Shown here: positions 1-13,352 of the stretch, in pieces
Position numbering within the stretch: position 1 is the first letter of the stretch
How the letters are laid out: the number at the start of each line of letters is the position of its first letter
DNA from: Setophaga petechia
Taxonomy: Eukaryota > Chordata > Aves > Passeriformes > Parulidae
Direction: 5' to 3'
Length of the DNA stretch: 64,000 nucleotides
Assembly: GCA_024362935.1 (NCBI GenBank)
Contig: JANCRA010000007.1
Span: forward strand, 21,663,003 to 21,727,002
Position numbers and translations under genes: made by a program
The notes under the pieces: generated by a model
What the model was told of the DNA's origin: nothing
Seen by the model: the letters and a program-made list of their open reading frames with translations, nothing else
Database searches by the model: none

Positions 1-550
1 ACACATGTTGGCTGTGAGGGCTGTTGTGGGAGGAGTTCTTGAGCAGAACATTGAGGCTTCCAGAGTTCCCCAGTTAAAGACAGGCCACAGAAATGGTTTT
101 TTTCCTAACTTTCAGGTGCTTACATAAAATTTTGAAGCAGAATTTAGATACCTGAATGTGAAACAGCACTAGCCTAGGGCAGATCAGGCTCGCTTGCTAC
201 TTGAAAATTCCCTGGAGCCTCCTGATCCACTGTGAACCCTGTTAGGCTTAAAAATGTATTTGGTATGTGTGCAGAGAGTAATCTGCTATTTTAGAAACTT
301 GTGTCTTACTTGAGACTTTAACAATTTTAATCTGCACTGTTTTACAATTTCACTCCTCCAAAAAAAGGTAGAAATCTGATTCTATATATTAAGAAATTTC
401 GTTTTCTGAGTCCTATTAAAAAAGGACATCTAGTGCTTGAGAACTACCAAATTTCAGAGGAATCTAAATGTGAGCATTTTATACACCAGGTATTTTGTCC
501 TCTAAAGAGAAATTCATTCCCATACAGAACCTGTGTATCAAGCAGAGTCT

Positions 551-622
551 TTACACTATATATTTATCACTATACACTATATATTACACTATATATTTTA
601 TATATATCTTTACACTGTATAT
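551..622. repeat. Imperfect TA-rich tandem repeat
   Basis: The unit TACACTATATAT recurs about four times with spacer variation across this stretch, including one TACACTGTATAT copy. It is a degenerate AT-rich minisatellite-like patch. Confidence 0.8.
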
Positions 623-3600
623 TGCCTACAGTTCATTTCCTAGAGTCTGAAATGTGCAAACAACATAAAAACCAAGTTTTTGCAGGCTCCAACTCCTTGG
701 CTTTTTGTAAGTTAAGTTCTCAATTTGTGATTTCATAGCTAAAAAGCAGTATAAAACTGTTTCCTAGATCATACCACTGGCATTTCTTACTACTCTATAT
801 ATTCATGAACATAAGCACTAAATGTGTTAAATGTATCTCAAAACTTCCACAGTCAAGTTCGGCTTTGCGAAACCCCTCAGCAGCAGCAAGCAACTTGTTT
901 TACTGGATGTAACATTGGAATATTGCCCCAGGAAAATATACTTGAGCAAAATAGGTCAATGAAATATTACAGTACAGCAAATATGAACTGTTGTCCCTGT
1001 TCGTTTTTTCCCATTTTATATAAAAATAATGAAAGTAACGTGACTTACCGCATACTCCTTTTATTTTTTTTTTCTCCCAGGCACACATGTTGGAGTTGAT
1101 TCCAAGTAAGTTAAAGGAGCAATTTCTCATGTCTGCTCTTCCTCCTTAAGCTGTCCCATATGTATCTTGTTGTTGTTAGTGTGATTGACAGGCTTGGCAT
1201 TCATGGTGGGTGGGAGAAAAACATTCTTAAAGTAAAAAGCTAGACTATACTCATAGTCTAAATAAGTCTATAAAGAACATTGGAAAATGAAGTCTTGCTT
1301 ACAGCTATCTGTCTAGAAGTTTGATAAAAGTCTTGCTAATTGGTTTTGTCTTATTTTTTTTCATTTAACAGGAAATAAAAAAGCAACATAATCAACAGAA
1401 ATCACAGAGTCTGAAAGGGACCTGGAGAGATCTTGGCAGGGCTTCAGCAGAGAGGCACGATCAAACACAACTAGAGGAAATTGGGTCAGTCTTGGAAAAC
1501 AGTTCAGTAACCCATTTTTTTTAACTGAGTTGTTGGGGATGCATCAGATTCACCATGTCCTTAAGTGGAACAGCAAGAAGGAGATCTAGAATAAATTTTC
1601 TGCTCTGCTGCTGGAGGGAGCAAAAGGAAATGTCTGTTTGTAAGGATAATTGCTGTCTAAGCACCAGATGGGCCTGACTGAGACATCCTGCTGATTCTGA
1701 AGGAGCCAACCCAGTTTCAGGAGCATTTGTTCATAAGTAGTGATGTGGAAAACTCTTAAGTCTTTTCCCTTTCAGCACACTCTTCAATTTGGCTGTATCT
1801 TTCTGAAAAATGAGGTGTCTAAACTGGTGCCAGTGTACTCTTTAGCTCATGGAAACCACTTCTGGCTCAGTAATATCCTGATAGACTTTAGGAATGCTTA
1901 CTGTGCAGCACCCATGTTATTAACAAAAACCTGAATACAGTTAAGACCAGGACAAACCCCTGTGTAACTCTACTTGAAATACTCCTTGAGTTTGGAAGTG
2001 ATTCAGTGGATATATTCTCAATGAGAGTCAGACAGACACAGCAAACAGTGCTTTAATAATATTTCTCTAGTTGGTATGTGATGATTTTTATGTGGGACCT
2101 TAATAAAAGCATCAGTTTTACTATGAACTTCGTGCCCCTTATCTAGGTAGCTATCATAATGGGGAAGGAAATGTGACTGGTTTGACACAGCTTGTTCCTG
2201 AAAAGTCAGTTTTTACTGCATAAACAATTTATAGCTATATTGAGGCCCAACATTTGCATTGTATATTTGTGAGATTTGAAGTTGGGCTGACTGTTCTCTA
2301 GTTTGCTCTCCTCCTTCCCCCATGATGTTCAAGGTGAGATATTTGCCCTGTAGATATATGAGGTATGAAAACCCAGTTCCAGAGTCTTGAGTTTCCTTTG
2401 TGACTGAAGTAGATTGTTTTTTATGATTTTGATAAGTCAATTGGGTTTTTCAGAGGCCAAAGAGACCTACACCTGCCTAAGGAGTTCATGGATCTTTGTC
2501 AATCTCCTTGTTGGCTGTCACAGTGTTTTCCTCCATCCTTGTTTCTGTGAGAGCATTCAGTGCTGTAGCAGGGAGAATCACAGGACATAATATATCCATG
2601 TTTGTCCAAAAGTTATGAAAATCTTCATGTTATGAAATGGGTACCTGGGTTTTTTCCATGTCTGTTGTTCTAGTTGTGGTGTGTGGCCTTTCTTGGGATC
2701 ACAGAAGACTGAGAGCCAAAGAAGCCTCAAATGGAAAAAATATGAAAACAAACCTCAGATCCCCAAAAATTTGCTGAGAATGGTAGTACCATTGCTACAC
2801 CAAGGCTATTCACTGATTTGAAACCTGTCACCTTTAAATCACTTCCACTACGTACAATTTGCTGCATAAACATGCCTTTTTTCTTTATTTTAGTAATTCT
2901 TTAATCCATTTCTGGGGCATGTAGTTTCAACTGAATTTTAATTACTGCCAAATGCTGGGGAATTTTGTTTTCAAGTTTTGTCAGAAAGGCTGAATGCATG
3001 ACATAAACCCCAATGTCTCAAGGACAATAGCTCTTTGTGTTCTCACTCAACCTTCTGAAATCTTTTGATATGGCTTTTCATTGTTAGTTTGACCTTCTCT
3101 TTGGATCTAGCAATAGATTCAGCTGTTATTCTAGAGAGCTTCACTACAACGAACCATGCATTAAAAATGTACTTATTCTCATAGGTATTTCTTTGTAGCC
3201 TGGATTTTGCACCTTGTTTTCTTTATCTTTTCAAAAATTCATGTTTTTAGCTAGTACAATAAAATATAGCAGTCATAAAACCACAATCTGCTACAAAAGT
3301 GACAATGTTCATTAGAAATTCTCTTTGATTTTTTGAAGGCTGGAACTGCTGCTGTAGTACTTGGTTGTGATATCCTTTGCCAGCACTCAGTATTCTTTGC
3401 TGTTTAACTGAACCACTTTTTTGATTATTATTCTTTTGAACACATTGGTAAAACTTGCTGTCTGTTCTTCTAGATTTATGTGCTGCCTTGTATAGTTTGC
3501 ACTTAGACTTTATATAGTTTCTTTATAAAACCTCTCTTTTGAAATTCATCTGTGTTGACTCTTCTGATAAAATATGGAAAAATGTGTACTAACAACTTTC

Positions 3601-4235
3601 CATCTGGCAATATTTTTATGCACTAAAACCTAGTGAGTAAATTTTAAAACAGAAATTCAGTATTATTTCAGTGTCTTGCCTAGAAATTGTATTTAAATAT
3701 GGCAACTTAAATTTGAAATGTTGTGGCTGATGCTTGCTTTAAATTTTTTTTAATATTCTCTGATGGATTTTGTTAGTGTAATGAATTCTTCTTCAACCAC
3801 TATTGATCTTTTTGAGGCTTGAGCACTGATATATGTAGAAGGTATTTTACCATGCCCATGACTCTTGCTATGAAATAAATGGAAAAATGTCAAAGCAATA
3901 CCTCAGCTCTCAGTGGGCATCAGTGCATGGTATTTTACAGTGGAAGATCTCAGCAAAATTGACCCTGTTGGTGCATCTATATTGTATAGTGCAGTGCCAT
4001 GGTATGTTATGGTACTGCATTATACTGTGTCTGTCATTCTGACATGCAGGTTTCCTTCAAAAACTTGTACCAGGTGAATTCTCAAAGGTCAGAACTTCAG
4101 TTCTTCTACTTATTTAGAACAACTGAGATAAAACTGGAGAGGATAAATAACAGGGTGGGGGGAACAGGACACTTCAAAATCCAGGACCTTTCTGTAGGAC
4201 AGAAGGAGTTCTGGGGGAAACTGGCTAAATATTAG

Positions 4236-4350
4236 AGAGAGGAGAGGAGAGTCTGAGAACAGAATCTGCAAGATAAAGTTGTTTGGGCAAGGTATTTATT
4301 GCTTATTGTCACAAAGACAGCATGTGGAAGGAAGGAAGGAAGGAAAGGAG
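4236..4350. repeat. Purine-rich simple sequence with GGAA run
   Basis: A GAGAGGAGAGGAGAG stretch near 4236-4252 and a run of GGAAGGAAGGAAGGAAAGGA near 4328-4348 form a purine-rich low-complexity patch. A more diffuse purine bias continues to about 4700. Confidence 0.75.
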
Positions 4351-7300
4351 CAAGAGGTGATTGTTTTGGGAGGACCAAAGGGTTCAGGGAAGCTGCTATT
4401 CACTATTCAACAGGGACGGGGTGGAGCGTCCGTGTCAGCTGGCAAGCATCCAGATATTGTTTGGACCAAAACCAAACAAACCTCCTCTCTACTTCCAGCC
4501 AGCAGATCCCTGAAAATGAAGTTGGGGAAATGAAGTTCTAAGCCTGTTAAATAAAGGCAGACAAAAGGAGGAATTCCAAAGAGGAGGGGAGCTTGAAGAT
4601 AGATTGAGAAATAGAAGATAGAGAAATTCAAGAGATTGACAAAGGGAGAGAGAGGGTTTTAGAAGTGGAAGGGCACAAAAAGTAAAGAAAAGGAGAGTGG
4701 AGACAAGCTGTGTAAATAGAGAATGTTTCTCAAGGTTTTTGGATTCCTAAATAGGGCTTTTACATTTCTTATGTCCTTAGCCTGCTGACATAGATAAAAT
4801 TTAATGAGCAGAGTTTTTTTGACAGTCAACAGAGCATATGATAAAATCTCAATAAGAAGGACCATGAAAACTGAGAGATTAATTTTTTTTAGAATTCTGA
4901 CTGTATTCGGGGAGATATCAAAAAGATATTTCAAGAGATACTGTGTTTATGTTAATAAATTGTAAATGAAGAAGCTATCAAGAAGAAAATTACAAACTGC
5001 TTTTGATTTTTTTTCTCATTTGACTCACAAACTTAAACTCAGTAATTTTATAACTTTTTATTCTGAATCCTTTTTATTAGCTTGATTTTGCTTATCATTT
5101 AGGTAATGGTAATATTGTTGAACATCTGGTATTAAGTGAAATTACAGCTAGGAAAAATGGTCTCATGATTACGGGAGAGGTATGAAAGGAAAAAATACTC
5201 AGTGATGGATTGTTTCCCACACCAAATGTGGAGCAATCTTCTATTGTTATATGCTAAATAAAACCCGAGTTTGGTGAGTTTATGTCAATTCCCTTTTCTT
5301 TTTTTTTTGTGAACTTGCTTTTGTCGACCTTCCTTCTATACCTTTAGCATCTCCAGTTCCATTATCACAGAGATACTCAAGAAAAACCATGAATTTTCTC
5401 ACAGGTATTTTCTTTGCAGTGTTCAAAGCGCCTTGTATGAATCAGTGACAATACAGAGTTGGTTCTTTTTCTTCTCTCCTCTTTTCTAAAGCCAGCAGCC
5501 ATCCTAATCATGTTGGTTTCTTTCCAAGGAAACGTGTCGCTTGTTGGAAAAATGCTGGGGGGGATTTTGTTGTACCGGGTGGAATTAGTGGGAATGAGGG
5601 TAGTAGTTGGCTGCTGCTTATGTTGGTAGCATGAAAGTGTATCTCAAGAATTGTTGCTGTTCCTGAGGAGCATATTAGGAAATGTTTGCCTCAGAGTTTA
5701 TTCATATTGGAAACGAATGGAGGACACTCCAGTAGCACTTCTCTTGTGTGTTGTAAACATTCCTCTGCTAAGCTTTTTAGGGGTCTGGATATGAGGTGTT
5801 TGGTATGCATCCATCTGCTGACAGCATTATAAATATTGCATTTCTGACCTGCAGATTTTCTCTTTTGATCTCTGGTTAAATGATATATTTGCCAGTTTGA
5901 CACTGCTGACATTCTGTCTGTTTGGTCTAGCATTGTTATACCATGATTCCTTGTGATCCCATTGTCATGGGAATGATGTATCTCAAATGATGAATATATT
6001 TGAAGCAATGTGGGGAATAAATATGCTGGCTAAACTGTGTTTGCAAGAAGAATTTTTATTGTAAAATTCCCACTTCAGTGTACAGTATAAATTATTTACC
6101 TAATGTTGATGTATTTAACACTGCTGTGTTATCAGATAGTATAAAGGAGGATAAGCTACTATTTGGGGGAATAGTAAGTGTCTTAATTATGGTTTTAAGC
6201 AGATTTGCCCTTCCTCTTGTTTTGTTTTGCACTGCATTGGGCAAACCTGCATTTGCCAGACAATAAACTGAACAGTAGTAGAAATAGAAGCTTCCTGTTT
6301 TCCCTCAGTGATGAATGCTTCACTTCTCTAGAAATATTCTTTTCTCTGGAACTGGTGAATATTAACTTCCCTACCTGAGAAGTGAACCATAAACCATAGG
6401 AAGCGAGAAAGAGAATAAATTAACTCAAACATTTGCACTCTATATGGTGTTTTTCTTATGCTTCTTTTAGGTTTTTGAACACCTCAAAAGCAGCCCTACC
6501 TTATAATTCCATGCCTGTTTTCAAAAGCTGATGGGAGGTATGATGCGAATAAAGACTTGGTAATGTTACCTACATTCCTGATAAATTGAAATCTGTTTAG
6601 ATTCAAGTACGTTATGAAAAATCAGTGGGAGTTTTTTACGCATAACCTTCATGTCCTCATTCCTTTGTTATTAAAATGAAATGAGAACTTAGGAAAAAAA
6701 AAGTTGACAACAAATGTCAGGCTGATAAAAACCTCAGCAGTGACCTTCAAAGCAATGAGATTTGACTATGCCATGGTTATCCGCTGAGGCCAGAAGTTAG
6801 AAATCAGATGATGCAGTGATGACTTTCGTCCTCTGGAACGTACATATTCTGCATAACATCCCATGCCTCATTTGTCACCTCTTCTCCACTGTCCAGAGCC
6901 TGATCTATTATTTCTGCTTGCAATTTTGCATCTCTCCATTGTTGGCAGACTACAGCAGACAATTGAATTCCCTGGCAATTCTCTCCTCAGTGACCTCCTT
7001 GGTCATCTGTGCCCCAGTTCATAATGCTTCATATGCTGTGCTGTATCTGTGATTGGCACATAGGAGTGCAAAAACTGTGGGAACAGACACTGGCCCTGGT
7101 ACACCTGTATCAGAATGAATTGGAATGGCCCATAGCTTATAACAGATTAGAAGTTATTAAAAAAAAAAGTTTCTTTTAACTGTATTCAGCTCCACTCTTT
7201 CCTGTTGACTTGGGTGGCTGACCTTTAGCTGGAATTTCAGGCACAGAAATAATTGTATTGTTTAGAGTTAATATTTTGTCACAGTGTGTGCTGCAGGCAC

Positions 7301-10300
7301 TCGTATCCCGTGTCCCTGTCACATCACTGACATGAAGCCATCTGTGTTGCTCCACTGGCCAGTCCAGGTTTTGGATTTCCACTGCCAGTTTGCAGGGTGC
7401 TTACATCAGCTTCAGCCATGTCTTTGTTTCCAATGTTAAAGTAAGCTCAGTAATATGTGAGGGACAGTAACCATCAAGTAATTTTCAGGTTGCACCTGGA
7501 AAGCCTCACAATCACTGACTCATGAAATAATTAATTTTTTAACTGAGAATCTTGCTCACCTCTTTCCTCCATAACTATCAAGACTTCATAAATAATTGCA
7601 GATCCAAAAGGAAGGTTGAATTGAGGTATTGAAAGATTTCAGTGTCTTAAGAACTGAGGTTCTGCCCTGGATGGACTGAACTCCGGAACTTCGTGATACT
7701 CTAAATAATTATTTTAATTTTCCTTTTTGTTCTTTTAACAGATGAATTGCACTCAGCTCTCTTAACTCTTGCTGTTTCTCACAGCATGAAAAGCCCTGTG
7801 AGTCAACACTTTCTGTAAGAGCAGAACAGCAGAAGAGAAAGGCCAGAAAGAAAGCAATATTTTCTTTGTGAGGGTTTTCTTATATCAGTCTCCTTTAGAT
7901 TTTTTATCTGTATCTCAGGAAACCTGAGAGCCCAGATACTTGCTTGTCAAAATAAATAACCTGAAACTCCTCTCCTGCAGAAGTGTGGTTACGAATCTCT
8001 AAGAAGGTGCTGGGAAGGACATGGTGGCCAACTTTGTCTGTGTGTCTGAAAGTCTGGCTATGGATTCAAATCAGACTGAAGAGGAGACCAGACCCCTCTG
8101 TTTGATGGGAGCCAATATTTAATTCATAAGGATTTCCTTCCTGCCTCCTATTTTTTTCCCTGTGAGTTTCTGTCAGTTTGCTTTTAGATTACGAACTGCC
8201 TGTGGGAGTGGAATGTTCCCCCCTTCTTGAAAGATTGGAAACACCTCAAAACGAAGGTGATTCTATTTTGGAAAAGCAGCTTTCTGTATTTCTGTTCACT
8301 CTGTCTGAAAGACAGACCTTTCATATTTATGATGTTTAGTTCTCTAAGAAAAATATCCTTACCTGTACTGCCTATAACTAGTAAGAAAATACATTTACAA
8401 TTAGTTCCCACTAGGAACTCCAGTTTTAAAACCTCAAAACTATTTTTTGCAACAGCATATAGAAGAATCCTAGAACATCTGCCTTACAAAAGAAGATTCT
8501 GTTCAAATACAATCAGTCTCAGAAAGAGCAAAGTTGAAATTTAACATTTCATATAAAATGTCAGTGCTTTTTGATAGCTTCATAATAGAATTTAGGAGAA
8601 GTGTTGAATAACCTTCCCTGTTTCAAAAGGTAAGACTTTAAGACTTGTAAAATTTTTTCCTAATAGAGGAACTTTGATTTTTGAATTTAACATTATTTGG
8701 AAACTTGAAAAGCAAAATCAAGTGAACTTGAATGGAGATGACACCACCCCCACTGTTCACAGAGGAGATGAAAATAGTACTGGGAACTATTTGTCCAATG
8801 TTATATGGAGTTCCAGTGTTGAAGCTTATTTTTTTTAAAGGGATTTTAGGAGGTATTTGCCAAGTTCCGTTTTTGCTTTTATCCTTTGTATTGTTTGCAC
8901 ACTTTGAGTGTTCTAATAAATGTTCTAAACAATTTTTAAAAAATATTAACTCCCACAGAATGTGCTGCAGAAAATTGTTAATCTGATTATTTTGTTTAGA
9001 TATCTAAATTGCAAATCCATTGCAGATAAACCCTTTCATTTTTATTTTTATGAACGGAGTAAGCAAAGATAAAAGCACTTTCAGGAAGGATGCCTTTTAG
9101 TGAACTGTTTTATTAGAATTACCCCAAAACCACTCAGTTAAAGTTCAGGGAGAAGAACTTGAATCAAATGAAGTGCTGTTTATTTCCAGAGAGGATCTTA
9201 ATCCTTAATGTGCTTTGCCTAATGTTACAGGACCTGCTGGGGGAAGTTAGGGCTTGCTGTTCTTTGAAGTTACCAGCTGAATTCTGAAGACTTTGCAAGA
9301 GAACAGAGCACTTTGCTGGACTGACACAGCACAAAGGAGGTGAAATTATATCACTGTTAATGAATGTTTTTCGGCACATTTTGAGAAGATGAATTGGTGT
9401 CCAAAAGAAGTGAGGAGGGTCAATGGTAATTTTGTGTTTTGCTGTTTGAAGAACATTTCAGGTTAAAAATATCAACACACTTTCCCCTCCTCAAGCGTGT
9501 GAGGACATAGTAGAACAGGGAACATGTACTAACACAAACTGCCCTGAGGAATGAGCTGTTACAGTCAGTTATAGCAGGTGAGAGACCCTGTGTGTTTTCA
9601 GTAATAGGGTGAAAACAGAACCCAGGAAAGACTTTCTGAATTTTAAGGCATTTCAAGTTGAATGAATTATAATCTAGGACAGCAGATCTTATAGAAGGTT
9701 TAACTAGTAAAGTTTTCTTCTAAAGGATTAGCACAATGAAATTGCAAATCCATTTTGAAATAGGCTGCTTGATTTGAAGAAAGAGTAGTGAACTTGGAGG
9801 TGAAAGTTATTCTCACCAAATCTACAGAGAGTAGGTGCTGGTGGCCACATACACATACTGTACTTTTTTCCACTTCTTCAGGAAAATGTAGTAAATGCCA
9901 TTTTAATTAGATTTTGTTTCACTCCTCTACATTTGGTTCCTACAGGATTAATAAATATGGTTTCAAACAAGTCACTGCAGTGGCAAATCTCCTAACAACA
10001 ATGCTTGGCTGTATTAATTGTCCAGGGTAAATTCCAATAAGAACAAAACACTAGTCAGCAGAGCCTGACTTAATCAATTCTCTTCCTATATATTTATTCT
10101 GAAATTTAATAATGATGAGCAAAACATTTAAAAGCAAAACAAAGAATGACAATTTGCAGTTGCAATAATCTGTTTTCAGGGACTTAGTGAAATGAAACAG
10201 TTCCTATGGGCTGTAACACTCTACACCTGTCTTAACTCTCTTGCTGTATATACAGTGCATGTAGGAGATGGTAGCATTTAGTTCAGAGAAACACAGAGCA

Positions 10301-12039
10301 CAATAATGTCATTTTGTAGCAGCCCATAAGGGGGAGTATTCAACTGCATTGAATCCTTAGAGTTCAGGAACAGAGAAAGAGGGAGATCTAACGCAAGGTG
10401 GTTGATCTGTTGACAGTGAAAAATAATATCCTAAAAGAGTTTGTCAGTTCTTTAGACTTGAAATAGTTTTCACCCCATGTAAGCATAAAATCAAATAGCA
10501 AATGTCTTACTGGTGCAGAACCAGTATAATCAATTTTCAAAAATGGAGGGGTTGGAGGTTTTTTTGTTGCTGCTTGGAGTAGTTTCCTCATTTATTTGAC
10601 TGGATGGTTAATTTATTAAGAGTTAAATTTGTAATATTTATACATACAAAATTACTGTTTCATTTTCTTTCCCATATTCATGCAGGTTCTACCTGTAATT
10701 TTACCATAGATAATTTATGTACTTCTTTCATGTTGATGTTGCTTACAAAAGGACCTTTTATTGTTACTGCTGTAGCTGAGATAGGAATCTAGCCCACAGT
10801 ACACGTTCATGCAGGAGACATTTGCAGCTGTCAGGGTTGGCAGCTCGTTGGCTTGTTTTGAGATCTGTGGATAAAACCCAGTGCAGATTAATGACAAGAT
10901 ATAGGATATATATTTTTTTTTTTGATAACTGACACTTGGTATCAAGGGGGCTTAACATGACAGTTGACTATTAGTTTATCCTGGAAAATTTTGTGTGCAA
11001 GGCAATAGAGTAAAGCCATGCTTTGGAAAGAAAATGCTGTACTTTGCTTTTGTTTGGGAATCTCCATGTTCTTGTTAAATGCTGTTTACACAATCTAAGT
11101 AATTCATAATTACCAAAGTTAGACGGAATTCGTAATGTTTCCCTATTTGTCAGCAGTGAAAATACAACAAATACAGAATTTTGCAATGTACTAGTGTGCT
11201 ACAGCCTCTCACTGAACCTTCATAAGCAAAATATTGTTCTAACTCTAGAAAACATTTTCAAATTCATTTTTAGTGTGACTAGCGTATGAAAGGGAGATAA
11301 GTGTTAAAGTTTTACCTTCTTTTTTGTCTGCCAGGGCTGATATTCCCCATGAGCATACATCACCTTGTAAATAAAAGCTGTGTTATGATATGCCAAGTTC
11401 TGACTTTGATACACTTTCTGGTGAGTAGATGTCTGCTGATTATATAACTTCAGGACTTAATGTTTGCTCTGTTTGAAAAGAGCTCTTTAGTGAAGACTTT
11501 ATTTGAAGATGATCTACAGTCATTGATTGTAAGCCTAATGGATTTTGTCTCCACTTTTGGATTGATTAAACAGTGATTTCTGAGTTAGACATATGGGAAT
11601 AAGTGATATTGAGCACAGACATTTCACATATGCCTTTATGCTTTAGTAAGCCAAGTTCAAGAAATATGTCAGCAGTAATTGGAAACAATACCTTTATCAA
11701 ACCATGTCTGAAAATGGACAAAAATACTGAAATTTGTCTTAATGAGCCAGAGATAATAGTTTCATTTTTTGAAAGGATTACTTTTACTTGAAATAAGTTT
11801 GTGTTTAGAGGAAACAAGGAATGTGTTCTCACACTGGAGCAGTAGTTACTGCTCCTTTCTCGGGTGAACTATTTGAGTATTTGATGTTCCTTCCCTTCCT
11901 CAGCAAAAACAGTGATCACAGGAAAAAGAATTTTAGCTGAGCTGTTCTTAGCATAGAATTGTCCTCATGTAGCAATATCATCCCTTTGTTTTGAAGCAAT
12001 TAATCTAAATTGTTCACTGAACAATTCTTTCTGATGCCT

Positions 12040-12451
12040 TGTGAGGCTACCTAGAACAGAGACTAGACAGCGTTAAAGGAATAAGGTAGGTTTTTATTAA
12101 AAAGGCCTTCAAAGGATACACCTTGGCAGGGCCCAACTGTGGCTGCACCCAAGATGGACAATTGGTCACAAGTTTTCACATTTTCATAAGTTTTGGTCCA
12201 TTTACATGTTGGGGTTAATTGTCCAATTACAGCTCCAGGTTATGAAGTGGCATCCTCCCAGATTGCTCTCCTCAATTTGCTGTTGTTTACACTTTTTGGG
12301 CCTGAAGCTGCAATGGTGTCCTTGGTTCTCTGGCTGGAAAAGGATTCTTTTGTCTAACTAAACTGTGAAGGGAACTTGAACAGAGTTATATACTATAGCA
12401 GTACAGAATCTGGAAAATATGAAAGCTAAAACTTAAGGTATAATTTCTCCA
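12040..12451 (-). mobile_element. Solo endogenous-retrovirus LTR (passerine type)
   Basis: This approximately 410-bp block looks like a songbird ERV LTR. Recognisable segments are the stretch around 12071-12120 ending in TTCAAAGGATACACCTTGG and the run near 12190-12240 with GGGGTTAATTGTCCAATTAC. On the minus strand an AATAAA signal lies at 12093-12098 near the 3' end, so the LTR points left. The ends are placed at plausible TG and CA dinucleotides, but I could not confirm a target-site duplication. No gag, pol or env sequence flanks it, so it is a solo LTR. Confidence 0.7.
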
Positions 12452-13319
12452 TTTTAGTTTTCTGTTCAAATATTTCTGGATAAAATATTGCTGGATGTAA
12501 CGCTGGAATCTGGCTTTAAAAATGATTAATTTCCATTTTATGGACAGTATTATCCGCTTATAAGTTTCAATTAAATTTATGAGATTAGGTTAGAAGAATT
12601 TATATTTGGAACAAATCACACAAAGAAAAAAATTAAACCTCTATGGACAGAACCAAAGTTTATGTGAGGGGTCATAAGGGTCATATGTGCAGTGAGACTG
12701 GACTTGTCATATCTTAAAAAGGCATGTATCATATTCAGCCATTATGCAAAATATTATGATATAATGTGCTCTCCTGGATGGCACAGTAATAAGCAGTTGA
12801 ATAGCAAGAAAATGTGCCTCTGGTTAATGTATTCCCTCGCTCCCTGAATCCCTCAGGAAAAGTCCCTGTCCTGAATCTTTGTTGATGTATGACTGCTGTC
12901 CCCAATGGAGTCGTACCAACTGAATGATAAATGTTTTCAACTTTGAGCATTTGACCTACCCAACACAGACAAAATGTTTTTAACATTCATAGAAGTGAAA
13001 AGTGTGTATGTGTGAATGCTCCAGTATGCAAGTTAAAAGCACATTTCTTCTGCACCAGTTGTAAAGTGCACCACTCTTCCCTAGATCCTACTGAACGCTT
13101 GTTTACTTATTTAGGCTTCTGAATGCCTCAGAAGAGTCTCTTTTTGAAACACAAGTTTTTCCTTGCCATCTATTCAGGTTTCAGTCATAGTAGCTGAAGC
13201 AGAAATAATCCAGAAGTTAGTCTTAAACTGGGAATGAAAATGAAATTATTTCTCAGTGTAGAAATCACAGCACTCATTTTGGTCGTCTCTTTTGTGAAGT
13301 CTTCAAATAGATTTGTAAA

Positions 13320-13352
13320 TTCATAGATGTTAAGGTTGGAAATGACTAACAG
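13320..13352 (-). repeat. Possible short CR1-like remnant
   Basis: The sequence TTCATAGATGTTAAGGTTGG followed by AAATGAC resembles the terminal segment of reverse-oriented CR1 elements. The match is too short to be certain, and the flanks do not continue it. Confidence 0.25.

Larger units (their letters stand above)
1..12039. other. Intergenic DNA, no gene recognised
   Basis: I see no exon with a recognisable protein on either strand. Open frames here are short, lack family resemblance and are not flanked by convincing paired splice sites. Visible content is the TA-rich repeat near 551-622, the purine-rich zone at about 4.1-4.7 kb, and short A or T runs. In mammals the gene upstream of DNTT is BLNK, in the opposite orientation. 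I looked for its distinctive segments here and did not find them. Confidence 0.6.

Noticed and set aside
7979..8110. Open + strand frame of about 44 codons after an acceptor-like CTCCTGCAG
   Set aside because: It has no recognised domain and no start codon or partner exon. There is not enough to call an exon.
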